A DNA stretch of 44,354 bases, from the NCBI GenBank assembly GCA_944386115.1, contig CALWZV010000006.1, positions 1-44,354 on the forward strand, read 5' to 3'. Under the pieces are notes generated by a model. That model had not been told where the DNA came from, searched no databases, and saw only the letters and a program-made list of their open reading frames with translations. The position numbers and the translations under genes are program-made. Shown one piece after another: positions 18,803 to 27,700 of the stretch (position 1 is its first letter; each line of letters begins with the position of its first letter). This DNA is from an uncultured Clostridia bacterium (GTDB lineage Bacteria > Bacillota > Clostridia > TANB77 > CAG-508).

Positions 18803-19270
18803 ATGGAACTAGTAAAGAATATATTTTTTAATACCGACAAGCTCATCCAAGGAGAAACAGTAAAAATTTCTTATACAGGAAATTTATTTCAAGCAAATGC
18901 TGATAAAATTTTTATACATTTTGGTTTTGGTCAAAATTGGAATGGATTATCAGAAATCGAGATGACTAAAACAGATTTAGGATTTCAAACAGAAATTACT
19001 TTATCTGATACAGATGAAACCTTTAATTTTTGCTTTAGAGATGATTATGGAAATTGGGATAATAATGATGGTGTAAATTATATATTCAATATTGAGCCTG
19101 CAAATACAACAACATTAGAAGAAGAATTAGGCTTAGTAACTGTTAAACAAAGAAAATTAAGAAAAACTTATCTATGGAGTAAAAAGGTAAGAATTGCTTT
19201 ATATAAAATTATAACTTTTATTCCAAAAATAATTTCTGGAAATTATAAAAGAAAAGTTAAAGAAGATTAA
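18803..19270 (+). CDS. Small protein with starch-binding-like (CBM25/CBM53-type) domain
   Basis: The 155 residues have no signal peptide. About residues 10-100 resemble a family 25/53 carbohydrate-binding module: an early beta strand with YTGNLF, the aromatic WNGL and the ending FCFRDDYGNWDNNDGVNYIF. The last 50 residues are basic, with a hydrophobic stretch YKIITFIPKII that might touch the membrane. The ATG at 18803 follows AAGGAG by six bases. It would bind an alpha-glucan such as glycogen inside the cell, but no catalytic partner is adjacent. Confidence 0.75.
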   Translation: MELVKNIFFNTDKLIQGETVKISYTGNLFQANADKIFIHFGFGQNWNGLSEIEMTKTDLGFQTEITLSDTDETFNFCFRDDYGNWDNNDGVNYIFNIEPANTTTLEEELGLVTVKQRKLRKTYLWSKKVRIALYKIITFIPKIISGNYKRKVKED

Positions 19271-19297
19271 AAAAGCTGGATTTAATCCAGTTTTTTT
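19270..19297. terminator. Bidirectional terminator
   Basis: CTGGATTTAATCCAG (19276-19290) forms a stem flanked by A and T runs, serving both the CBM-like gene (plus) and the SDR gene (minus), whose stop lies inside the T run. Confidence 0.8.
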
Positions 19298-20005
19298 ATG
19301 CAATTGTAAATCCTCCATTTATTGAAATAATCTGTCCAGTCGTATAATTATCTTCTATTAGCCAGTTTACACATTTGGCTATATCTAATGTTTCACCAAA
19401 TCTTCCGAAGTGGTATTTCTTCTTTTAAATTTTGTATATCCTCTAAATTATTCATATCTGTTTCTATAATGCCGTGGTGCTATTGCATTTACTCTTATAT
19501 TAGATGGACCAAGTTCCTTTGCAAGTGCCTTTGTAAAACCATTTATTCCAGCTTTTGATGCAGAATAATGAGTTTCACAAGATGCTCCAACTATTCCCCA
19601 TATAGATGATATATTTATTATTAATCCATTTTTGTTATGAATCATGTTTTCAACAATTTCTTTTGTTACATAAAAAACGGAATTTAAATTAGTATTTATT
19701 ATATTGTTCCAATCATTTATAGTTATGTCAGTAATAGGTTGAATCTTCGATATTCCTGCATTATTAATTAGAACATCTATATTTTTATATTTTTCTAATG
19801 CTTTTTTTACCATGTTTTTTACTTGCTCATAATCTGAAATATCTGCTTTATATATTTCTATGTTTTTATATTTTTCCTTTAATTCCTTTGCAGCATCTTC
19901 AGATTTGTTGTAATTTAAAAAAATGTTATAACCTTTTTGTGATAAATCTTCTACAATTTTTCTTCCAATTCCTCTTGCCCCACCTGTAACTAATATATTT
20001 TTCAT
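19296..20005 (-). CDS. Short-chain dehydrogenase/reductase (FabG-like), joined by two +1 shifts at CGG
   Basis: An NAD(P)-dependent oxidoreductase of the FabG type. Start ATG 20005 follows AGGAGG. Codons 1-177 include TGGARGIG (7-14), NNAG (81-84), the active Ser in ISSIWG and YSASK with Tyr147 and Lys151, ending NAIAP. CGG at 19474-19472 then breaks the frame. Skipping the C gives the canonical AP-GIIETDM. After 22 codons a second CGG (19407-19405) breaks it again, and skipping that C gives IPL-GRFGE, also canonical. The reading ends at 19298-19296 after GQIISINGGFTIA. The total is 235 residues, the normal size. Two independent breaks both mended by the same rule argue strongly against decay. 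Confidence 0.88.
19405..19407 (-). other. Second CGG recoding site in the SDR gene (+1)
   Basis: CTT CGG AAG becomes CTT-(C)-GGA-AGA, restoring the family motif Pro-Leu-Gly-Arg-Phe-Gly. It lies exactly 22 codons after the first site in the shifted frame. Confidence 0.85.
19472..19474 (-). other. First CGG recoding site in the SDR gene (+1, Gly178)
   Basis: CCA CGG CAT becomes CCA-(C)-GGC-ATT, restoring the conserved Pro-Gly after the catalytic region that touches the cofactor. It lies exactly 177 codons from the start. Confidence 0.87.
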
Positions 20006-20057
20006 AAATTTCCTCCTTATAGAAAAAAACAATGGCTTATATTTGCCATTGTTTTTC

Positions 20058-20133
20058 TGGAGCCGCTATTCAGACTTGAACTGAAGACCTACGCATTACA
20101 AGTGCGTTGCTCTACCAACTGAGCTATAGCGGC
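20058..20133 (-). tRNA. tRNA-Thr (anticodon TGT)
   Basis: Acceptor GCCGCTA/TAGCGGC, anticodon loop CTTGTAA, T-loop TTCAAGT, encoded CCA. Last gene of a three-tRNA transcript. Confidence 0.95.
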
Positions 20134-20134
20134 A

Positions 20135-20209
20135 TGGTGACCCGTACGGGAATCGAACCCATGTCTCCGCCGTGAAAGGGCGATGTCTTAACCGCTTGAC
20201 CAACGGGCC
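20135..20209 (-). tRNA. tRNA-Glu (anticodon TTC)
   Basis: Acceptor GGCCCGT/ACGGGTC with one G-T pair, anticodon loop CTTTCAC, T-loop TTCGATT, encoded CCA. Only one base separates it from tRNA-Thr. Confidence 0.95.
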
Positions 20210-20237
20210 TTAAAAGTAAGAGTAAACCTCTTTCTTT

Positions 20238-20313
20238 TGGTGAGCCATCCGCGACTCGAACGCGGGACAACTTGATTAAAAGTCAAGTGCTCTACCACCT
20301 GAGCTAATGGCCC
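20238..20313 (-). tRNA. tRNA-Lys (anticodon TTT)
   Basis: Acceptor GGGCCAT/ATGGCTC, anticodon loop CTTTTAA, T-loop TTCGAGT, encoded CCA. First gene of the tRNA transcript. Confidence 0.95.
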
Positions 20314-20355
20314 ATAAATAATATGGACGATTACTTCATTTGCAATCGCTAGTTT

Positions 20356-20384
20356 ATTTTACAATATTTTCATTCATTTGTCAA
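20356..20384 (-). promoter_or_regulatory. Promoter of the tRNA-Lys/Glu/Thr cluster
   Basis: On the minus strand TTGACA (20384-20379) and TAAAAT (20361-20356) are 17 bases apart, about 43 bases before tRNA-Lys. Confidence 0.8.
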
Positions 20385-20423
20385 CCAAATATTTAAAATT
20401 TCTTGAACTTTCTTGCTTAAATC

Positions 20424-20452
20424 TTGAAAAAGCTTAAAATAAAGGCTATAAT
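20424..20452 (+). promoter_or_regulatory. Promoter of the TtcA-like gene
   Basis: TTGAAA (20424-20429), 17-base spacer, TATAAT (20447-20452). An AT-rich leader of about 80 bases follows before the ribosome site GGGAGG. Confidence 0.72.
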
Positions 20453-20536
20453 ATTAAAATAAATATTTTAAATAACAAATAAATAATATGTCTTTATTAT
20501 CTTATAAACATATTATATAGGGAGGAAAATATATAG

Positions 20537-21241
20537 ATGAAAAAGATTATAGGCAATATTAGAAAAGCTTTAAGAGAATATAATATGATTGAAGATGGAG
20601 ATAAAATAGCTGTTGGTGTTTCTGGTGGAAAAGATTCTTTAACATTGCTTATGGCTCTTAAAAATTTGCAAATGTATTATGATAAAACATTTGATTTTAT
20701 TGCTGTTTCTATAAATCCAAATTTTGATTTTTTTGATATAAATTTGATTGAAAATTTTTGCAATTCTTTAAGTATTCCATTAATTATAGAAAATAGTCAT
20801 TCAAAAGAGATTGTATTTGATATAAGGAAAGAAAAGAATCCTTGCTCTTTATGTGCTAATTTAAGAAGAGGAATTTTAAACAGTATTGCAATTAGAGAAA
20901 ATTGCAACAAAATTGCACTCGGGCATAATGAAGATGATGTTATAGAAACCTTTATTTTAAGCCTATTTTATAATGGGAATGTACATACTTTTGCTCCTAA
21001 AAGCTACATGGATAGATCAAAAATCACTGTAATAAGACCATTGATCTATTTATCTGAGAAAGATATTAAGAGTTTTATAAATAGGAATAAAATTGCTGTT
21101 ATGAATAAATGTTGTCCAATGGATGGTAATTCAAAAAGAGAAAATATAAAAGAAATGATTAATGATTTACAAAAAAGTATACCAAATATAAAATCTAATT
21201 TATATGGTGCTATAAAAAGAAGTAATATACAAGGTTGGTAA
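20537..21241 (+). CDS. TtcA-like tRNA 2-thiocytidine synthetase family protein
   Basis: This 234-residue PP-loop ATPase has SGGKDS at 29-34, the cluster-binding CSLC at about 103-106 followed by ANLRRG, GHNEDDV in the middle and a late CCPMDG. In enterobacteria TtcA thiolates C32 in the anticodon loop of tRNA-Arg and some other tRNAs; both tRNA-Arg genes in this window carry C32. The family also includes relatives with other tRNA sulfur targets, so the exact product is not certain. It is a single-gene unit between its own promoter and a strong terminator. It is worth noting because of the arginine-codon anomaly in the window, though no link is shown. Confidence 0.82.
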   Translation: MKKIIGNIRKALREYNMIEDGDKIAVGVSGGKDSLTLLMALKNLQMYYDKTFDFIAVSINPNFDFFDINLIENFCNSLSIPLIIENSHSKEIVFDIRKEKNPCSLCANLRRGILNSIAIRENCNKIALGHNEDDVIETFILSLFYNGNVHTFAPKSYMDRSKITVIRPLIYLSEKDIKSFINRNKIAVMNKCCPMDGNSKRENIKEMINDLQKSIPNIKSNLYGAIKRSNIQGW

Positions 21242-21244
21242 AAA

Positions 21245-21275
21245 AATAAAAGGTGAATTTAATTCACCTTTTATT
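21245..21275. terminator. Bidirectional terminator
   Basis: The 15-bp inverted repeat AATAAAAGGTGAATT/AATTCACCTTTTATT is flanked by A and T runs and separates the TtcA-like gene from the convergent M23 peptidase gene. Confidence 0.88.
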
Positions 21276-21277
21276 TT

Positions 21278-22285
21278 TTAATATAAATAGTTTTGAGGAT
21301 TTTGAGCAACTCCATTTACTCTTATTTCTAAATGTAAGTGTGGTCCAGTTGAATTTCCTGTTGATCCCATTTCTGCTATTTTTTCTCCTTGAGAAACTGT
21401 TTGTCCAGCTTTCACTACTAATCTATTACAGTGTGCATAATATGTTTCAACACCATTTCCATGAGATATAATTACTGTTAAGCCATATGTTCCTCTTTCC
21501 CCAGAAAAAGTAACAGTTCCTCCAGCAGCTGCTTTTATTGTTGTTCCTTTTGCTGCAGCTATATCTAATCCAGTGTGTCTTCCGCTTCCTCTTGATCCAA
21601 ATCTTGATGTTATAATTCCAGATGTTGGTCTTATTAAATCAATTCCTAAATCAACTTTTTTTGAAGTGTAATTTGCAGCTGTACTTATTTTTGCTGTATA
21701 TAAATTTCTTTGTACTGGTGGTTTCTCATATAGTTTTGATACAACAGTTTCTACATCTGTAAATTCTTTTAATTCTGTTTCATATTTTTGTATAAATCCT
21801 AAATCGTCTTTGTTATTACTTTTCTTTTCTTTTAATTTGTCTATTACAGATTGTGCTTCATCTGCTGTGGCTACATAATATTTTTCTTCTTTATTATCTA
21901 ATATGGCATAATATGTATAATATGTTATTCCTGTTGATTTTACTTTTTCGAAAATCTCATCATCATTTGCTTGTACATCATTTTTTAGCAAACATAATTT
22001 ATATTCTGGTAGTTCTTCAATTTCTACAAATGCTGCATTTGCTATTCCAGGATTATTCATATATTCATTAATTCTGTTTTGGAGCTTTGTTTTGTTTTTA
22101 CTATACCCTATAAATTCGCCATTAAAACTTACACTATATGTTGGGCTAAAAAATAATACTACAATGCCAATTATTATAAATGTTGCAATAGATATTACTA
22201 TAAGTATTTTTAAAATAGTTCTTATATTTATAAATATTCTTTTTAAACTTCTTATTTTAACTTCCCCCTTATTTTCTAAACTCAT
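21278..22285 (-). CDS. Membrane-anchored M23 metallopeptidase
   Basis: The 335-residue protein has one N-terminal membrane helix (about 25-47), an extracellular linker with an alpha/beta region, and a C-terminal M23 (LytM-type) domain from about residue 215. The zinc ligands are in GRHTGLDIAA (His and Asp) and GPHLHLEI (His-x-His). It likely cleaves peptidoglycan cross-links or regulates another hydrolase during growth or sporulation. It follows the two-component system on the same strand by about 130 bases, so wall stress control is plausible. The gap 22286-22418 holds no other gene. Confidence 0.9.
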   Translation of the reverse strand: MSLENKGEVKIRSLKRIFINIRTILKILIVISIATFIIIGIVVLFFSPTYSVSFNGEFIGYSKNKTKLQNRINEYMNNPGIANAAFVEIEELPEYKLCLLKNDVQANDDEIFEKVKSTGITYYTYYAILDNKEEKYYVATADEAQSVIDKLKEKKSNNKDDLGFIQKYETELKEFTDVETVVSKLYEKPPVQRNLYTAKISTAANYTSKKVDLGIDLIRPTSGIITSRFGSRGSGRHTGLDIAAAKGTTIKAAAGGTVTFSGERGTYGLTVIISHGNGVETYYAHCNRLVVKAGQTVSQGEKIAEMGSTGNSTGPHLHLEIRVNGVAQNPQNYLY

Positions 22286-22418
22286 TATTTCCGTAAGTTT
22301 TAATAAATTTTATATTAAGTTTTTGGGGAATACAATTGTGTTTATTCTAAAGTTATTGCGTTTTTTTTGCATATTATCTTATTTCCTTTGTTTTTCTTTT
22401 GTTTTCTTTGTTTTACGT

Positions 22419-23869
22419 TTATTGTTTAGTTGGAATTCTTATTACAACCTCAGTTCCTTTACCAACAGTACTTTTTATATCTATTGTTCCTCCATTTTTA
22501 TCTAATATTTCTTTTGCAATTGATAATCCGTAATCCTGTTCCTCCCATTTCTCTTGTTCTTGCTTTATCAACTCTATAAAATCTTTCAAAAATTTTACTT
22601 AAATCATCTTCTGGTATTCCTATTCCATTATCTATTATTTTTATATATGCATCATTATATACAAATCCAACATATATTTTTATTGTTCCACCTTCATTGG
22701 TATACTTTATACTATTTGTTAATACATTTAAAATTACTCTTTCTATTCCATATTTATCAGCATATACTTTTGGTACATTTGCTGTTACAAAACATTCTAC
22801 TACATGTTTTTTCTTTTTTATTTCTAGTGCTAAACTTTCTTGTACATGTTTTACTAAAACACCTAGATCAAATTCTGTTTTTTCCCATTTTGATTCATTA
22901 TTATCATATCTAGATAGTGTTAAAAGGTCTGACACAAGCCTAGCCATTCTTTTGCTCTCTGATGTTATAACATTTAAGAATTTTTCTTGTGTTTCTTTGT
23001 CATATTCTCCTTCTGACAGTGTTTCTGCATATCCCATTATAGAAGTTATTGGTGTTTTTAGTTCATGTGAAACATCTGCTACAAATTCTTTTCTCATATT
23101 ATCTAATTTTACATGTTCTGTTATATCTTGTATTACAACAATAACTCCAGCTGGTCTATCATTTTCATCTTTAAATGGTGCAAAAAATAAATTTACTACT
23201 TTATCTTGTATACCCACTCTTTGTTCTGATGATGTCCAGTCTTCTAAATACATTATTTTTTCCATATTTACATCTATATTAAGTTTCTTGAATATATCAT
23301 CAAATTTTTTGTTTTGTGAAGTTAGTGTTAATAGTCTTGTTGCCGCAGGATTAATATGTAATATGTTCCCTTCTTTATCAAATGCAATTATTCCATCTGT
23401 CATATGTAATAGTATTGTTTCAATCTGTCTTTTTTGTCTTGTTGCTTCATTTAAATTTTCTTGTAATTCACTTGTCATTATACTAAATGCTTTTACAAGA
23501 TCATCAATTTCAGTTTTACCATTTTTTTCGTTTAAATAACCGTATGTTTATACTTTCTCCTGCTTTTATTTTTTCCGTACTTTTTATTATTTTTGAAATT
23601 GGTGCAATGATAATTTTGCTAACAAATATTCCAACAAGTATAGATATTGCAGAAAATATTAGTACAGAATATATTATCATCATTTTCATTTGATTTTCTT
23701 GTTCTGATATTTTTTCACTTATTTGAGTTGTTTCTAATAAATTATTCTGTGTTATTTCATTATTTAATTCCTGGAGTTTATATATAAACAAACTTCCTTG
23801 CAGTGCAATTATCAATATTCCAACTAACATGAATATTAAAACTATTTTTATTTGTATACTTTTTAACAT
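22419..23869 (-). CDS. Sensor histidine kinase (WalK/PhoR type), joined by two +1 shifts at CGG
   Basis: The 482-residue membrane kinase has two membrane helices (about 5-30 and 65-88), HAMP (about 83-140), PAS (about 150-250), HisKA with the phospho-histidine in VSHELKTP (H268), and a HATPase domain. CGG at 23542-23540 breaks the frame in the HAMP region after codon 109; skipping the C gives SINI-GYLNEKNGKTEIDDL. CGG at 22530-22528 breaks it again inside the ATP-binding G box; skipping the C gives GGTGL-GLSIAKEIL, and the reading ends at 22421-22419. Each shift lands on the family's own sequence. It begins four bases after the regulator stop, so they form one operon. Confidence 0.88.
22528..22530 (-). 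other. Second CGG recoding site in the histidine kinase (+1, Gly447)
   Basis: TTA CGG ATT becomes TTA-(C)-GGA-TTA-TCA, restoring Gly-Leu-Gly-Leu-Ser of the G box that binds ATP. It lies exactly 337 codons after the first site. Confidence 0.88.
23540..23542 (-). other. First CGG recoding site in the histidine kinase (+1, Gly110)
   Basis: ATA CGG TTA becomes ATA-(C)-GGT-TAT, joining the HAMP helices. It lies exactly 109 codons after the start. The unshifted frame ends eight codons later. Confidence 0.82.
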
Positions 23870-23873
23870 ATTC

Positions 23874-24605
23874 TTATTTTGATGCTATATAATAGCCAAC
23901 TCCTCTTTTTGTAATTAATATCTTTGGTGCTGATGTGTCTTTTTCTATTTTTTCTCTTATTCTTCTTACAGTTACGTCTACAGTTCTTATGTCTCCATAA
24001 TATTCATATCCCCATACTTTTTCTAATAAGTTTTCTCTTGTTACTACCTGACCTGGTTGCCCTGCTAAATACTTTAAAACTTCAAATTCCCTTAATGTTA
24101 AATCAATTACTTTATCTTTTACTTTTACTTCAAATTTATCCAAATCTAATGCTAAATCTCCCACAACAATTTTATTTTCTTCTGTTTCATTTTCATCATT
24201 TTTATCTTTTTGCTCTATTGTTGCTTCTACCTTCCTTAAATTTGCCTTTATTCTAGCCATTAATTCTCTAACACTAAATGGTTTTGTTACATAATCATCT
24301 GCTCCTAATTCTAACCCTAAAATCTTGTCTATTTCTTCATCTTTTGCTGTTAACATTAATATTGGAACATTCAATACATGTCTTATTTTTTTGCAAACAG
24401 CTAATCCATCTAACTTTGGAAGCATTATATCAAGAAGTATTAAATCAGGCTTTTTCGAAAGTGCAATATCTACAGCAGAAATTCCATCATTAGCTTCTAA
24501 TGTATTGTATCCTTCTTTTTGTAAATTATATACCAATATCTCTACTATTGGTTTTTCATCATCAACTATTAATATGGTTTTCTTATTTTCATTATTATCT
24601 TCCAC
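23874..24605 (-). CDS. OmpR-family response regulator (WalR/PhoB type)
   Basis: A receiver domain (about residues 10-125; VDDE, phospho-Asp in LLDIMLPK, Thr in LTAKDEE, Lys in VTKPFS) is linked by a charged segment to a winged-helix DNA-binding domain (about 150-240; VWGYEYYGDIRTVDVTVRR). It is the partner of the kinase encoded just downstream. I prefer the GTG start at 24605, eight bases after AAAGGTG; another GTG at 24614 is inside that site. Sequence similarity to the essential wall regulator WalR is good, but PhoP/PhoB types look alike. Confidence 0.92.
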   Translation of the reverse strand: MEDNNENKKTILIVDDEKPIVEILVYNLQKEGYNTLEANDGISAVDIALSKKPDLILLDIMLPKLDGLAVCKKIRHVLNVPILMLTAKDEEIDKILGLELGADDYVTKPFSVRELMARIKANLRKVEATIEQKDKNDENETEENKIVVGDLALDLDKFEVKVKDKVIDLTLREFEVLKYLAGQPGQVVTRENLLEKVWGYEYYGDIRTVDVTVRRIREKIEKDTSAPKILITKRGVGYYIASK

Positions 24606-24745
24606 AAGATTCACACCTTTCTTTTTATTGTACTTTCAATTTTCTTTATACAACAAGGTTAAGTTTCATTTTAATATTATTATATATCATATACTTTAAT
24701 TTTGTACAAGTTTTTTAAAAAAATTATTATTATTTATTAATCTTT

Positions 24746-24785
24746 GAACAAAAAAGAATCTATTTAACTAGATTCTTTTTTGTTC
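24746..24785 (-). terminator. Terminator of the glucan synthase gene
   Basis: A perfect 17-bp stem GAACAAAAAAGAATCTA/TAGATTCTTTTTTGTTC, with its own T run inside the arm, directly follows the stop of the giant gene. Confidence 0.8.
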
Positions 24786-24791
24786 TTATAT

Positions 24792-27700
24792 TTACATTAT
24801 CACTTCTATTTCATTTATTTTTCCATCATCTTGCAATTTTATTTGTTTTTCCTGTATTTCATTACCGTTTAGTTTAAATGTTTCTATCCCTGTATTTTTG
24901 TGATTTGGATTTTTTACTTTTATATTATATATTGTTGTTTTATACTTGTATCTAATACTATATTCTTCCCAGTCTTTTGATATACATGGTTCTATTTTTA
25001 ACATTTTTTTTTCTATTTTTAGTCCTAATATATTTTCTATTCCAACTTTATAGTACCAACTGCTAGAGCCTGTATACCAAGTCCAACCACCTTGTCCTTT
25101 TAAATTATTTGCCCCATATACATCACCAGGTATTACATATGGTTCTGCCTTATATTTTATTGCTTCTTCTTTTGTTTTGCTGTGCTCTATTGGATTTATC
25201 ATTTTGTAATATTCCACAGCTTTGTCTCCAAATCCAAGTGTTGTTTCTGCCAGAATTGCCCATATTGCTGCATGTGTGTATTGTCCTCCATTTTCTCTTA
25301 CCCCTGGCAAATATGATTTTACATATCCTGGATTAAGCTTACTTTTATTAAATGGTGGATCTAGAAGTTTTATTATTCCGTTTTCTTTATCAACTAAGTG
25401 TGTTTCTAGACTATTCATTGAGATATATTTTTTGTCATTATCTCCTGCATTAGATATACATGCCCAACTTTGTGATATACTATCTATTCTACATTCATCA
25501 TTTTCTATGCTTCCGTAATATATCTCCATCATCAGTTATTGCTCTTTTATACCATCTTCCATCCCAGCCAATTGTATTTAAATTTCTTTTTAGATTTTCT
25601 TTAACTTCTTCATATTTTCTTATACTTTCTGTATCTTTTCTATACTCTGCTATTTTTATGAATTTTGAAAGCACATCATATAGGAAAAATCCGAAGCCAT
25701 ATACTTTCTCCTTTACCTTTGTTTCCGACTGTTGAAAATCCATCATTCCAGTCTCCTGAACCTATCTTTGGTAGTCCATTTTCTCCAAAATTTATAGCTT
25801 TTTCTATTGCTCTTTTACAATGCATATATATATTTTCTTCTATATCTGATTCTTCATGAATATCATAACTTTCGTCTTCTCCTTGATTTAACAACTCTCC
25901 TTTTCTGTATTTTACATTTTTATCTAATATACTATAATCTGAAAATGTATTTACATATTCAAATACAGTATATGGAAGCCATAATAGGTCGTCTGAAAAT
26001 CTAGTTCTTATTCCTCTTTTTGTCTCACTATGCCACCAATGTTCTACATCTCCTTCAATAAATTGATGATTTGCTGCATTTAATATTTGATTTTTCATAT
26101 ACTCTTCATTTATATATTTTAAACCAAGTGTATCTTGTAATTGGTCTCTAAAACCTGTGGCACCTCCTGATTGATGGTATCCGGATTTTGCCCATATTCT
26201 CGATGATATTGTTTGGTATATTGCCCACCCATTTAAAACTATGTCTATTGCTCTTTCTGGAGTTTTTACTTTAACTTTTCCTAATGTTTCATTCCAAAAG
26301 TTTTTAATATTTCTTAATTCTTCTTTACAGTTTTGTGTTTTTGAATATTTATAAACAATATTTTTTAAATCTAATATTTCTTCACTGGCTCCAATTATTA
26401 TTGATAATTCTTTATCCTCATATGCTTCAAGTTCAATTTTCATTTCAATTGCTATACATGAATTTTGCCCTAAACCATTTTCATTATTTAGTTCAATTTT
26501 ATTAAGCGCCATAGGATTTTCTAGAGATTTGCCCCCTATAAAGAAATTTTTGCTTCCTGTATATGATGTTATTTTTTCACTACTACTTATATAACAAATT
26601 GTACCTCTTAATTCTTCTGCTACTAAATTTTTAGCAATTAATATGTTTCCTTCTTTTTTTATATCTACATATCCATTTGATTTTATTTCATCTTCATTTA
26701 AAACAGGTTTTACATAATATATTAGTTTTAGTTCTCTTTTTGATGGATTTGTATTTTTTATTTTTAATAAATTTATTTTTACATTTTCATTTTGTGGTAT
26801 AAACATTTCTAAGTTTTGTACTATTCCTCCACTAGTATGACTATATTCTGAGTATCCAAATCCATATGTTATATTATATTCATTGTTATCTGGTATTGGA
26901 TTTTTACCTATGCTCCATTCCTTTCCTGTTTTTATATCTTTAAAATAAATTATTTCTGATGGTATATCTTGTTCTGGATTATTATTCCAACTTGTTAGTC
27001 TATTCAATCTGCTATTTTTATACCATGTAAATCCCCCCATATTTTCTGTAACTATGGTTCCAAAGTTTTTATTTGCCATTATATTACTCCATACAGTTGG
27101 CAAATTATTTTTTGAATTTATTTTTATTAAATATTTTTTTCCGTCTTCTAAAAATCCACCATATTCATTCCAATATTCAACTTCTTCCTTATTAATAGAT
27201 GTTTTTACTTCTTCTTCTTTTATTGGTTCTTCTGGTTGTTTTTCATCACCTATATTCTTTATTTTGCTTATATAATCTTCTTCTTGTTCTTCTATTTGTT
27301 CTTTTATATTTCCTTTTTTACAGTCAATTATAAAGTCGGCTAAAAATTCAAATAAATCACTACTTTCTATTTCATTTGTATTTAATACAAATATTCCACC
27401 TTTAATATTTTTTAAATATGCTAAATGTTTGTTTAATATAGCTGTTTCTATTTGTTCTTTTACATATTGTTCATATGAATTTTCTTCATTGTTTAATATT
27501 ATTAAATCTATTTGTACGTTTTTGATTCTGAAGAATTCATAAGCTTTTAATAATTCTTCTATAACATATACATCATTAACATCTTTTATTTTTGCTAATA
27601 ATATTGGCAAATCACCAGATATTCCATATCTCCACAAATCGCTTCTTGGGTAATTTTTTTCAGGCAATTTTGTTATATACATCTTTTTCATCGGATTTTG

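Noticed and set aside
15485..24660. Fifteen-base sequence tatacaacaaggtta present near 15486 and 24645
   Set aside because: One shared 15-mer is near the chance expectation for an AT-rich window of this size and the flanks do not match.
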